42,083 bases of DNA from Ruminococcus sp. GTDB taxonomy: Bacteria; Bacillota; Clostridia; Oscillospirales; Acutalibacteraceae. The position numbers and the translations under genes are program-made. Positions 24,361 through 32,172 of the stretch are shown here, piece after piece. Positions within the stretch are counted from its first letter, which is position 1, and the number at the start of each line of letters is the position of its first letter. The notes under the pieces were generated by a model that was not told the DNA's origin, ran no database searches, and saw only the letters and a list, made by a program, of their open reading frames with translations. The stretch spans positions 1-42,083 of the forward strand of contig JAFRGI010000009.1 in NCBI GenBank assembly GCA_017433905.1. Reading direction: 5' to 3'.

Positions 24361-25647
24361 ATGACTATGAAACATACACCTGAATCAATCAACCATAAAA
24401 CTCAAAACGAAAAAACCAAAGTGTTCCCAAAGAAGAACGAACAGAAGAATCCGATGGATCTCTCTGCAAAAATTTATACGGATTCCACTCCTGCGGTTAA
24501 TGAGGCGAGCGGTAAATGGCGCTTTTTGCCTGCCATATGCTTTTTGGTGTTTATTTTCGGACTCAGCATTTGGTTTTGTGTCGCGCCCAAATCCGGCTAC
24601 AGTTCTTCGGAGAAGCGCTATTTGCAGGAATTTCCGGCAGCGACGTACAAGAGCCTGTCAAGCGGTAAGTTCGGCAAGGATTTCGAGAGCTATCTTGCCG
24701 ATCATTTCCCCGTGCGCAACTTCTGGGTCGGTTTTAACAGCTACTATAACCTCGGTTTAGGAAACAACGGCGCAAACGGTGTGTATAACGGCGCGGACGG
24801 CTATCTGATAAACAAGCCCGTCTCCGTTGCCAATAATGTTGAAAAAAACCTTTCTGCGGTCGTGGATTTTCAGAAGAACCTCGGAGACGGCATACCCGTG
24901 GCGGTGATGTTTGCTCCCTCTACGGGCTATGTGACAACGGATAAGCTTCCCTGGATTCATGACAGCTACCGAGATGACCGCTATTTCAACACAGCCAAGC
25001 GTGTTCTTTCGGAGAACGGTATCACCTTTGTGGATCTGCGCGAAAGCTTCCTAAAGGCGCATGCGGACGGCGAACAGCTCTACTACCGCACAGACCACCA
25101 CTGGTCGACGGCAGGCGCTTACATCGGCTATACCAAGCTCTGTGAATCGCTGGGCAAAAAGCCGCTGGACAAATCCGTGTTCCACGTGGAGGATTATCCG
25201 AATTTCTACGGAACCACGTATTCAACGAGCGGCTTTTGGCTGACCGGCCCGGACAGCGTGCAGGTGTGGAGCAACCCGGCAAACAAGGGCAATATCCACG
25301 TTCGCATTACAGACGGCGTCGATACCAAGTCGAACGATTCGTTCTATTTCTACAGCCACCTCGATGAGGACGACAAATACCCCGTTTTCCTCGACGGCAA
25401 TCATGCGGTGACGGAAATCACCAATTCGAATGTGAAAGAGGGAACGATTCTGTTGGTTAAAGACAGCTTCAGCCATTGTTTGGCGCCGTTCCTCGCAGAG
25501 AACTATCACAAGGTGGTGCTTGTCGATATGCGTTACTACAAGCTCAGTGTGTCTGATTTTGCCCAAAAAGAACAGGCGGATCAGGTTGTTGTGCTTTACG
25601 GCATCGACAATTTTGCCACGGATACCGATTTGGTTTGGGTCGGATAA
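24361..25647 (+). CDS. DHHW family protein (AlgX/AlgJ/DltD-like SGNH hydrolase fold)
   Basis: The 428-residue protein has a 45-55 residue polar N terminus, one membrane helix (about 55-75) and an extracellular domain. The conserved TDHHWS lies at 244-249, and the likely nucleophile is Ser369 in KDSFSH, giving an SGNH-type Ser/Asp/His set. Partner proteins of this type take the acyl group delivered by the MBOAT enzyme and place it on the final polymer. No strong ribosome site is visible before 24361 (GGATCAAG only); the ATG at 24367 is equally possible. The acceptor polymer is not known. It is the last gene before a terminator. Confidence 0.88.
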   Translation: MTMKHTPESINHKTQNEKTKVFPKKNEQKNPMDLSAKIYTDSTPAVNEASGKWRFLPAICFLVFIFGLSIWFCVAPKSGYSSSEKRYLQEFPAATYKSLSSGKFGKDFESYLADHFPVRNFWVGFNSYYNLGLGNNGANGVYNGADGYLINKPVSVANNVEKNLSAVVDFQKNLGDGIPVAVMFAPSTGYVTTDKLPWIHDSYRDDRYFNTAKRVLSENGITFVDLRESFLKAHADGEQLYYRTDHHWSTAGAYIGYTKLCESLGKKPLDKSVFHVEDYPNFYGTTYSTSGFWLTGPDSVQVWSNPANKGNIHVRITDGVDTKSNDSFYFYSHLDEDDKYPVFLDGNHAVTEITNSNVKEGTILLVKDSFSHCLAPFLAENYHKVVLVDMRYYKLSVSDFAQKEQADQVVVLYGIDNFATDTDLVWVG

Positions 25648-25651
25648 GTCG

Positions 25652-26263
25652 TTAACTGCTGTCCTGCCTGTCTATATGTGCGCACCAGGCTCCCGCTGTT
25701 GAAAGACAGCGGGGCTTTTTGGTTTCCGAAGAGGGCGCAGTTTTCCCTTGTTGCAGTGGGTTTTCATTTTCAGAGGCGCGAGACCGAGTTCGTCGGCGTT
25801 TTGGGGTTCCTGCTTTTTTTGCCGCGGCCATTTTACCGCACACCGTTGGAGTTGGATGCCTTGCTGTGGCGGAAAAAGGAGCAACGTCTCCGAGAACCTC
25901 CGTGATCACGCGCGCGCTGAGAGAGTGTTCTTCTTCTATTTCTTCTTCTTTATCTTTTTCGTCTTCTTCTTCTTGTAACGACTCGTTACGACTTGTTGTG
26001 TTTGGTGACGACCCGCGGCGCATGGCAGCAACGCGCTGATTGCGTTCACACATCGTTCGGTAGCTTTCGAACTCACTGTCAAGATTGCGGCGCATAAACG
26101 AAAAAGTCATTTGTAATGCGAGATCGTCGCTGAAATCAGGTTCGGCGTCCTCGACGGCATACGCGTAAATTGCCATGATCAGCTTGCCGACCTGCTTCTC
26201 GGAAAGCAGTTGCAGCGAAGCGAAGTTATCGAGGTAGAGACGGAAAAAAGTCGGTTTTTTCAT
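25652..26263 (-). CDS. DUF6291-like protein, C terminus doubtful
   Basis: The first 80 residues or so (KKPTFFRLYLDNF, then LSEKQVGKLIMAIYAYA) match the DUF6291-type domain found in phage- or plasmid-related proteins of Firmicutes. An acidic EEEDEKDKEEEIEEEH tract follows. The last 70-80 residues are Arg/Lys/Thr/Ser-rich and are encoded through the reverse complement of the neighbouring operon's terminator, which is unlikely for a native tail. Family members usually end in a second domain with a Trp-rich WK pattern, absent here in all three frames. The gene may be truncated or frameshifted. The start at 26263 has AAAGGGTG 8 bp upstream; 203 residues as read. Confidence 0.55.
   Translation of the reverse strand: MKKPTFFRLYLDNFASLQLLSEKQVGKLIMAIYAYAVEDAEPDFSDDLALQMTFSFMRRNLDSEFESYRTMCERNQRVAAMRRGSSPNTTSRNESLQEEEDEKDKEEEIEEEHSLSARVITEVLGDVAPFSATARHPTPTVCGKMAAAKKAGTPKRRRTRSRASENENPLQQGKTAPSSETKKPRCLSTAGAWCAHIDRQDSS
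25689..25720 (+). terminator. Terminator of the MBOAT-DHHW operon
   Basis: A stem of about nine pairs (TCCCGCTGT with ACAGCGGGG, one T-G pair) and a GAAAG-type loop are followed by CTTTTT. Confidence 0.75.
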
Positions 26264-26300
26264 ACTGATCACCCTTTCGTTTATACGGTGATAACGGAAT

Positions 26301-26324
26301 GAATTGCATAGTTTTATGCAATTC
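26301..26324. promoter_or_regulatory. Perfect inverted repeat between divergent genes
   Basis: GAATTGCATA and TATGCAATTC are exact complements around GTTT. The site lies 37 bp upstream of the minus-strand DUF6291-like start and 97 bp before the plus-strand gene at 26422. It has no T run on either side, so an operator for a dimeric regulator fits better than a terminator. Confidence 0.45.
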
Positions 26325-26421
26325 ACCCGTCACGTTCCCGGCTCCGGACAGGACGGAAATGCAGAGAAATACGTGTATATTTTTTCCGTTTTTGTCCATT
26401 ATAAGAGCAGAGGTGAACAGC

Positions 26422-26847
26422 ATGAACGATATTGAAATGTTAAATTGTATTGCACAGGGAGCCGAGATGGGGTGTCAGGGCGTGACGGCGGTGCGGAAGC
26501 GGATCAGGAACGGGGCAGTGGATCAACTGTTGCTGTCGCAGATGACGCGTTACGGCAAAATTTATCACGCTGCCGGATTGATGCTGCGTAACCGCGGTGA
26601 AAACATCCGGCACATCAGTCCGATTGCCAAAAAGATGACGCGGCTGAGCGCAGAAATGGATTTGCGGCGCGACAGCACGCCCTCGCACGTGGCAGAAATG
26701 ATGATCAAGGGCAGTACGATGGGCGTTAACAAGCTGGTACACAGCTTGCGCTCATATGACCGCACCGATCCGACGGTGACGCTCCTCGCAAAAAAACTCC
26801 TCGATACCGAGGAGGAACACATCCGGGAGTTGCGCACATTCGTCTGA
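26422..26847 (+). CDS. All-helical small protein, ferritin-like pattern, function unknown
   Basis: The 141-residue protein reads as four amphipathic helices with no signal peptide or membrane segment. Helix one has NDIEMLNCIAQGAEMG, helix two LLSQMTRYGKIYHAA, the third HVAEMMIKGSTMGV, and the last LLDTEEEHIRELRTF. The spacing of Glu and His (TEEEH) and the length recall ferritin-like or DUF2383-type bundles, seen in sporulating Clostridia, but the metal-binding set is incomplete as far as I can see. The start at 26422 has AGAGGTG 8 bp upstream. It is divergent from the DUF6291-like gene. Confidence 0.68.
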   Translation: MNDIEMLNCIAQGAEMGCQGVTAVRKRIRNGAVDQLLLSQMTRYGKIYHAAGLMLRNRGENIRHISPIAKKMTRLSAEMDLRRDSTPSHVAEMMIKGSTMGVNKLVHSLRSYDRTDPTVTLLAKKLLDTEEEHIRELRTFV

Positions 26848-26880
26848 CGGCAGCCGCGCTGTCTGCCGGTATCAAGAAAA

Positions 26881-26923
26881 ACAACAGAGAGGCAGGGAAA
26901 ACCAACCTCTCTGTTGTTTGTTG
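26881..26923. terminator. Bidirectional terminator between convergent genes
   Basis: ACAACAGAGAGG (26881-26892) pairs with CCTCTCTGTTGT (26906-26917). T-rich tails follow on both strands (TTGTTGT on plus, TTTTTCTTG on minus). Confidence 0.8.
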
Positions 26924-27023
26924 TATCATATTAAGCTCTGCGAATGAAGCGTTTGATCCGCTGTCAGACAGAACCCGTTCCAAAGGCGAAGAAAACGTTT
27001 TTGGTGCACGGATAAGCGCGGGA

Positions 27024-28553
27024 TCAGGTTTGGAGGAGCAGGAAGCTCTGGGGCTGCATTTGGATTTTGCCGTTGCTGATTTCCGCCTGACCGATTTGAT
27101 AGATCACATCGCCGTTGAAACGTGTTTCTGTCTCAAAGTATGCAGCGGTCGGGTTAAAGTACATCACCAGACTGCCTCTGCGGTAAGCAAACGCCAGATG
27201 ATCGCTGACGGTCATAAATTCCAGTTCGCCGTTACCGTGCAGGTCGGCATATTGGTGACGCAGGGCAATCAGGTCTGTGACCACGCGGTAAATGCTGTTG
27301 GGGTCGTCCTTTTGGTTTTCAACCGTGGGAGCGTCATCGCTCGAGTCCACGGGCAGATACGGATTGTCGCTCGTTGAGAAACCGAGGTTTTTGCCGGCAC
27401 ACCATTGCATGGGCGTGCGCGAGCCGGTGCGCGAATAAGCACCCTCTTTGCTGACCAGACCCTTTAAGTATCGCATACCGATTTCGTCTCCGTAGTAGAG
27501 GAAGGGAACGCCGGGCATGGTGAAGATAAAGGCATTAATCAGCTTGATCGTCTGCGTGTCGTGATAGGCGGTCACGCGCGGGATATCGTGGTTGTCGGTC
27601 ATAAAGCAAATGTAACCGTTCTCTTGGGTGAGGTAGTAATTAGGCAGATACTCGTCGGTAAACGCCTTGAGATTGCCCTGACCGTTGGGATGGAATATCG
27701 ACTTGTCGCCAAAGTTGCCGTAGCGGAACAGGCGCGAATAGCCGTTGCCCTCGTGATCGAGATAAAAGTCCATGTGGAAGCCGGAGTTGTTGATGGCGCG
27801 TTCGGGATGACACCACTCGGCGACCAGTGCGCACTCGGGATACTCCTTGTCCATCATTTCGCGGATACCGCGCCAGATACGCGCCGTGGCGATTTTTTCG
27901 TCGTCGTTTTTGACCAGTGAATCCGCCATGTCCACACGGAAACCGTCAGCGCCCTTGTCCATCCAGAAGCGCATGACGTCTTTCATCGCCTCGGCAGTTG
28001 CCTGACAGGCAGGATCATCTGTGGACAGCTGCCACTCGGGATGTGTGATCTCATGGAAACCAAAATTCAGGGCAGGCTGTCTGCTGAAGAAGTTGGTCAT
28101 GTAGTTGCCGTCGCGCTCGCAGATGCCGCAGATCATGCGGTATTCGGGGGGAGCGTCCCAGACGCTTTTGGTAAAGATATAGCGGTCGGAGAATTCGTTC
28201 TTCTCGGCTTTTTTGGCTTCGAGGAACCACGGGTGCTGATCGGAGGTGTGTCCCGGCACGAGATCGAGCAGAATCTTGATTCCCTTTGCGTGAGCTATTT
28301 CGAACAGACGCACCAAATCCTCGTTGGTGCCGTAGCGCGGCGCAACCTTTTTGTAGTCTCGTACGTCGTAGCCCGCGTCCATGAAGGGAGAGTCAAAAAT
28401 CGGATTGAGCCAGATGGCGTTGCAGCCCAGATCCTTCACATAATCGAGTTTCTCGATGATGCCCTCGATATCGCCGATACCGTCTCCGTTGGTATCGTAA
28501 AAGCTTTGCGGATAAATTTCGTAGAATACAGCGTCATTGAGCCAGTTAGGCAT
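27024..28553 (-). CDS. GH13 alpha-glycosidase / alpha-amylase family enzyme, intracellular
   Basis: The 509-residue protein has the whole GH13 (beta/alpha)8 barrel and a short C-terminal beta domain. The start region has AVFYEIYPQSF and NGDGIGDIEG; DLVPGHTS is conserved region I. The nucleophile is Asp208 (GFRVD), the acid/base Glu246 (VAEWCHPE) and the third acid Asp323 (TDNHD). There is no signal peptide, so it should act in the cytoplasm on short malto-oligosaccharides or related glucosides. The exact specificity (alpha-glucosidase, maltogenic or trehalose type) is not decidable by eye. The start at 28553 (MPNWLND) has AAAGGGTG 9 bp upstream. It is monocistronic, with its own promoter, in a neighbourhood without other sugar genes. 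Confidence 0.9.
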   Translation of the reverse strand: MPNWLNDAVFYEIYPQSFYDTNGDGIGDIEGIIEKLDYVKDLGCNAIWLNPIFDSPFMDAGYDVRDYKKVAPRYGTNEDLVRLFEIAHAKGIKILLDLVPGHTSDQHPWFLEAKKAEKNEFSDRYIFTKSVWDAPPEYRMICGICERDGNYMTNFFSRQPALNFGFHEITHPEWQLSTDDPACQATAEAMKDVMRFWMDKGADGFRVDMADSLVKNDDEKIATARIWRGIREMMDKEYPECALVAEWCHPERAINNSGFHMDFYLDHEGNGYSRLFRYGNFGDKSIFHPNGQGNLKAFTDEYLPNYYLTQENGYICFMTDNHDIPRVTAYHDTQTIKLINAFIFTMPGVPFLYYGDEIGMRYLKGLVSKEGAYSRTGSRTPMQWCAGKNLGFSTSDNPYLPVDSSDDAPTVENQKDDPNSIYRVVTDLIALRHQYADLHGNGELEFMTVSDHLAFAYRRGSLVMYFNPTAAYFETETRFNGDVIYQIGQAEISNGKIQMQPQSFLLLQT

Positions 28554-28590
28554 CAAAATCACCCTTTCTGAAAAAATATTATTTGAATTT

Positions 28591-28619
28591 ATTGTAGCAT
28601 TTTGCCGAGGGTTTGGCAA
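28591..28619 (-). promoter_or_regulatory. Promoter of the GH13 gene
   Basis: On the minus strand TTGCCA (28619-28614) and TACAAT (28596-28591) are 17 bp apart. Confidence 0.7.
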
Positions 28620-28641
28620 TTGTTTTTCCAAAAAAAATCAC

Positions 28642-28670
28642 TTGCACGGACATGTTTTTTGTCATAGAAT
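28642..28670 (+). promoter_or_regulatory. Promoter of the MecA-like gene
   Basis: TTGCAC (28642-28647) and TAGAAT (28665-28670) are 17 bp apart. It is divergent from the GH13 promoter, with their -35 boxes 22 bp apart. Confidence 0.65.
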
Positions 28671-28731
28671 GATTATATATGAGCGGAGAAAAGCCCCGGG
28701 CTTCTGTCCGCTTCCAAACGGAGGTAATTCT

Positions 28732-29277
28732 ATGACCGTCAACAGGCTTAGCGGCAACCGAATACTGATTATATTGGGGGAGGGTGATCTGCGCGACTAT
28801 GCCCTCAATATAGAGCGCATGGATGCTGACGACAGCCATGCCATGCGCGTTTTGACCTCTCTGACGCACGCTGCCTGCCGCAGGGAGGGAATCGCTGTCA
28901 AAAACCGTCGGCTCCGTGTGGAGGCAATGCCGCTGGGAAAGGATTGCTATCTTCTTGTCACGGTGAGCAAAAGCCGGCAGTACAGCCGCCGGCCGGCTGC
29001 ACTCTGCTATCGCTTTGCGCAGGCAGGAGAGTTGACGGACTGTCTCGGACAGCTGTTCCGGGCAGGCTTCGTTTTGCCGCGCAGCGCGCTCTATGTGTAT
29101 GAAAACGCCTACTACCTGGTTTTGAGCTATCCGGCTCTGCCGCGGCAGGCGCGCGGAATCCTCAGCGAACACAACGCTGTGCGCTGCAGACCGCTTGACG
29201 GCGCGTATGTCGGCGAGCACGGAAAAACGCTTTGTCCGCACGGCGCGGTGCAATATATTGGAGGATTTTTTGTCTGA
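28732..29277 (+). CDS. mecA: MecA-like adaptor protein
   Basis: The 181-residue protein resembles clostridial MecA/YpbH adaptors, which bring substrates to ClpC for unfolding or degradation by ClpCP. The N-terminal part (VNRLSGNRILIILGEGDL, then ERMDADDSHAMRVLTSL) follows the MecA N-domain pattern. The second half carries the alternating strands expected of the ClpC-binding C-domain, with YENAYYLVLSYP about where MecA has its YxLxF-type strand. The acidic linker between the domains is short. ACGGAGG lies 8 bp before the ATG. The gene has its own promoter; no terminator is clear after it. Confidence 0.72.
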   Translation: MTVNRLSGNRILIILGEGDLRDYALNIERMDADDSHAMRVLTSLTHAACRREGIAVKNRRLRVEAMPLGKDCYLLVTVSKSRQYSRRPAALCYRFAQAGELTDCLGQLFRAGFVLPRSALYVYENAYYLVLSYPALPRQARGILSEHNAVRCRPLDGAYVGEHGKTLCPHGAVQYIGGFFV

Positions 29278-29358
29278 AACAAAAAAGCTGCACATAAGCG
29301 GGATTTATATGCAACTTAATGATTTTGCGGAATGGCATTAGAAAATCTAAACAAAAAC

Positions 29359-29387
29359 TTGACTTATGAACAAAAATATGCTATCAT
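29359..29387 (+). promoter_or_regulatory. Promoter of the secreted protein / VanZ pair
   Basis: TTGACT (29359-29364) and TATCAT (29382-29387) are 17 bp apart. The same two hexamers and spacing occur at 39705-39733 before another secreted protein gene. The promoter overlaps the longest frame's ATG at 29366, so translation starts further down. Confidence 0.65.
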
Positions 29388-29461
29388 CCCATAGGAAAAT
29401 TCAAAGAAAAGAGGTAATCAAAAAGCTTCAGAAAATGGTTAAGAAACTGATTGGCGGAACT

Positions 29462-29884
29462 ATGAAAAATAAAATTATTAGCATATGTTTTATTGTAGCA
29501 TTGATCGTTTTTTCATCATTTTCTCTTATAGTTTATGCGGCAAGTGATACGTATCATTCCACTCTTGCGTTTCAAGGAGAACATACCGGTCAAACTCGAA
29601 CATACACACATAGAAATATTTCATATGCAGCTTCCGCTTATAGTACTCTTGGCGGAAAAATCGTTACCGCTAATTCAAATTATGCTAAGACCTATACAGT
29701 TTCTCTCTATAGAAAAACCGGATGGTTTATATCTGAAAAAGTAGGAAGCAGTAGCCTAAGTCGGTATCAGTTTGGGACAGCTTCTTGGACAAATGTTGGC
29801 GCCGGTGACTATTTCTTTTATTTCACAAAGGCACGAGATGGGGTTGATGTGAACTCTAACAATGTGCTCATGGAAGGATATTAA
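29462..29884 (+). CDS. Small secreted protein of unknown function
   Basis: From the ATG at 29462 the product is 140 residues with a clear signal peptide (about 1-28, ending VYAAS). The mature part is Tyr/Ser/Thr-rich and beta-strand-like, with SLYRKTGWFISEKVGS, SASWTNVGAGDYFFYF and a final NNVLMEGY. The composition recalls secreted beta-sandwich peptides and lactococcin-972-like proteins, but I cannot assign a family. The ribosome site is weak (GGCGG only), and the in-frame ATG at 29435 is an alternative. The gene shares one base with the VanZ-like gene that follows. The DNA is visibly richer in A+T than the flanks, which suggests acquisition. Confidence 0.65.
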   Translation: MKNKIISICFIVALIVFSSFSLIVYAASDTYHSTLAFQGEHTGQTRTYTHRNISYAASAYSTLGGKIVTANSNYAKTYTVSLYRKTGWFISEKVGSSSLSRYQFGTASWTNVGAGDYFFYFTKARDGVDVNSNNVLMEGY

Positions 29885-30417
29885 TGATTACATACGAATT
29901 CGCAGTATTGATAGGAGCAGTTCTTTTCATTGCATACATTGTTTATGCTCTGATTTTGAAGCGTAGTCTTAAAAGAGTGCTTGTAGGCAGTGTGTTTATT
30001 GTTTATTTGACAGGCGTAGCAATTGTAACTTTATTTCCGATCGTTTACGATGATGCAGTTGTGTATACGGATACAATAGAGTGGTATAATTTTATACCAT
30101 TTAAAACAATTTCATCTGCATTTCAAAACGGCATAACCGTAACTGCTGTTACACAGGTAATGGGTAATATTGCGTTATCTGTACCGTTTGGAGTAATGGT
30201 GCCGATATTATTTAAAATTCCGGAATGGTGGAAAAAACTATTCCTTGCATTATCGTTTAGTGTAACAATTGAGTTAGCGCAACTGTTAATCGGTATAGCG
30301 ATCGGCAATATGTATCGAAATATTGATGTGGATGATATGATCCTGAATGTGTTAGGAGCATATGTAGGCTATGTCATTTATGCCGTTATTCCCCGGAAGA
30401 TAAAGCAGATGTCATGA
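29884..30417 (+). CDS. VanZ-like family membrane protein
   Basis: The 177-residue protein has about five membrane helices and the VanZ-like features: NFIPFKTI after the second helix, NIALSVPFGVMVP, SFSVTIELAQL and the acidic NIDVDDMILNVLGAYVGY that closes the domain. VanZ gives low-level teicoplanin resistance in enterococci; most homologues have no known role. Its ATG overlaps the upstream stop (TAATG), so the two are translated together, with GGAAGGAT as ribosome site. It lies within the A+T-rich segment. A protective role towards the secreted partner or towards glycopeptides is possible but only inferred. Confidence 0.85.
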   Translation: MITYEFAVLIGAVLFIAYIVYALILKRSLKRVLVGSVFIVYLTGVAIVTLFPIVYDDAVVYTDTIEWYNFIPFKTISSAFQNGITVTAVTQVMGNIALSVPFGVMVPILFKIPEWWKKLFLALSFSVTIELAQLLIGIAIGNMYRNIDVDDMILNVLGAYVGYVIYAVIPRKIKQMS

Positions 30418-30453
30418 AATCATCTGATTTTAAGCGTCTGTAAATGCAGCACA

Positions 30454-30564
30454 GATGTAAACGCAAAGGGCGCATGGAGTCCCGACAGTGGTGTCAATGC
30501 TGCGGTATGGAACCCGTCATACACAGGAATCCGCTTGGCGTACAAGTGGATTCCTTCATTTTAG
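30454..30564 (+). pseudogene. 3' remnant of a coding sequence
   Basis: A frame ending at TAG 30562-30564 reads DVNAKGAWSPDSGVNAAVWN followed by PSYTGIRLAYKWIPSF. This looks like the C terminus of a real protein and is reminiscent of the tyrosine/GFRL end of formylglycine-generating-enzyme-like domains. There is no start or ribosome site. The frame is open back to about 30419, but the upstream part is not protein-like. A hairpin, AGGAATCCGCTTG with CAAGTGGATTCCT (30525-30555), lies within it. The rest of 30418-30586 shows nothing else. Confidence 0.35.
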
Positions 30565-30586
30565 GAATAAAGGGAGAGGGTTGACA

Positions 30587-31300
30587 TTGACAGGTAAGCG
30601 TAAAAAAATACCGATCATAACGGCGGCGATTGTCGTGGCGGCACTTTCGGTCACGGCGTGTTTCTTTTTTTTGTGCGGAGCCGATAAGACGAAAACGATT
30701 GTGCAGGAGAATGAATACATCGATCTGGATGTTGAGCGCGACGAGGAAACGAAAGGGATGTTTGGGTATACAGCCGCGTTTCCTTGGTATTCCGGCACCG
30801 TCAGGGCAAGGGCGCTGTCAACAGAGTTGTATGATGACGTTACGCAGGTTCCCGGGTTGTCGGATGATGAACTGTCCTATCTTCAATCGCAGAGTAGAGA
30901 GTCGGAAAGCGGAAAAAGTTTCATGCTGGTGTGTATGGAGCTTGAAAATATATCTGCGGTTCTCAGCGATCCCCGGCGCTCCGGTGATGAACCGGCGGAT
31001 GTGTTTTTGATCAATTTCTTTTCGCCTGTTCTTTTTGATGAACACGGCCGAGATACAGCGCATCCAATCGGCGAGTGTGTGTATTTTGACCGGCACGAGC
31101 CGTTTGACGCATTAAAAGAAAACCATAACAAAGGATATTTTCGCGTGGGTGAAAAAAGTTTTCAGCAGGGAGCTTCGCTGGCGTTTCAGTTAGGTTTTTA
31201 TTTAGATGAAAAAATTTCGCAGGGAGACAGTGTTGTCCTGAAAATCGGCGTCAGTGATCAGATGAAATACGGAATTCAGTTAACCCCCAAAAGGAAGTGA
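30587..31300 (+). CDS. Membrane-anchored protein of the ABC exporter operon
   Basis: From TTG 30587 (GGGAGAGGG just upstream) the product is 237 residues: a basic start, one hydrophobic helix (about 8-28) and an extracellular domain of mostly beta strands. It opens with NEYIDLDVERDEETKGMFGY; the last gene of the operon has a matching HEWVDLDGAFHDTAKEQTQGY after its helix, so the two look like distant paralogues, perhaps DUF5028-like. No enzymatic motif is seen. Its stop lies 5 bp before the permease start. I infer an accessory or substrate-binding role at the outer face for the transporter. No good promoter was found upstream. Confidence 0.62.
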   Translation: MTGKRKKIPIITAAIVVAALSVTACFFFLCGADKTKTIVQENEYIDLDVERDEETKGMFGYTAAFPWYSGTVRARALSTELYDDVTQVPGLSDDELSYLQSQSRESESGKSFMLVCMELENISAVLSDPRRSGDEPADVFLINFFSPVLFDEHGRDTAHPIGECVYFDRHEPFDALKENHNKGYFRVGEKSFQQGASLAFQLGFYLDEKISQGDSVVLKIGVSDQMKYGIQLTPKRK

Positions 31301-31305
31301 AAGCG

Positions 31306-32172
31306 GTGAAGCTAATTAAAATAGAAATGCGGAAGGCGCTGCAAGGCAAACCGTTTCTTATATCGCTGGTGATTGGCGTGACGATTGCGGTTTTGGGGGC
31401 GGTTTTCGCGATTCTGCAGGAATATGACATATGGCACGCTTGGGAAAAGATAATTAACGCGGATGGAACAATGAACAGCAACCCTCTGCTTGCCGTCAGC
31501 TCATTGTTTAGGGTGTGGCTCGGGGGAAATGTAGACTCCGTTTATACCATGGTGTTTTATTACTTTCTGCCGTTGTTGGCGGCGCTGCCCTATTCTTGGT
31601 CGCTGCGCAGCGAGTTGAAAAGCGGTTTTGTGAAGCATATGGTGCTCAAGTGCGGCAGACTGCGTTATTATTTCGCGAAGTTCAGCGCCGCTTTTTTGAC
31701 CGGAGCGGTGACGGTTTTCATCCCGCTGGTCATCAACTATATCATTGTCGCCTGTTTTGTGCCGGCGCGGATGCCGGATCCCGGAGATGTGATTTATCAT
31801 GCGGTTTACAGAGATTTTCTGTTTTCCAAGTTATTCTATACTGCGCCCTTGCTGTTTGATATTGTTTTTATGCTTTTGGACGCGCTGTTTGCGGGTGTCT
31901 GGGCATCCTTTGTGCTATCGCTGGCGTTTTTTGGGTTGAACAAATTTGTGATTCTCATCGGATCCTATATTTGTTTGCTGTTCCATCAATACATAACAAG
32001 GGTTATCGTTGCGTATCGTTTTTTTATCGAGTTATCCCCGTTTGACTTTCTAAGAGCATATCAAAGCGGCTCGCCACCCAATGGTTTGGTTGTGGCGGCG
32101 ACGCTGTTGGTGATTTTTGGTGCAGGCGTTGTCGTGACGGTTGTAAGAGGAACGCATGATGACGTTTTTTAA
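31306..32172 (+). CDS. ABC-2 type exporter permease, first subunit
   Basis: The 288-residue protein has about six membrane helices: one after a short amphipathic start (KLIKIEMRKALQGKPFLISL), then four in the middle and one at the C terminus, the ABC-2 permease layout. The start is GTG 31306, 10 bp after AAAGGA, rather than the GTG at 31297 that abuts it. Its 3' end overlaps the next permease gene by 17 bp. About 100 bp of this 3' end, encoding the RGTHDDVF tail, is the upstream edge of the tandem duplication seen further down. Substrate unknown; small ABC-2 operons of this kind often export or give immunity to peptides. Confidence 0.75.
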   Translation: MKLIKIEMRKALQGKPFLISLVIGVTIAVLGAVFAILQEYDIWHAWEKIINADGTMNSNPLLAVSSLFRVWLGGNVDSVYTMVFYYFLPLLAALPYSWSLRSELKSGFVKHMVLKCGRLRYYFAKFSAAFLTGAVTVFIPLVINYIIVACFVPARMPDPGDVIYHAVYRDFLFSKLFYTAPLLFDIVFMLLDALFAGVWASFVLSLAFFGLNKFVILIGSYICLLFHQYITRVIVAYRFFIELSPFDFLRAYQSGSPPNGLVVAATLLVIFGAGVVVTVVRGTHDDVF

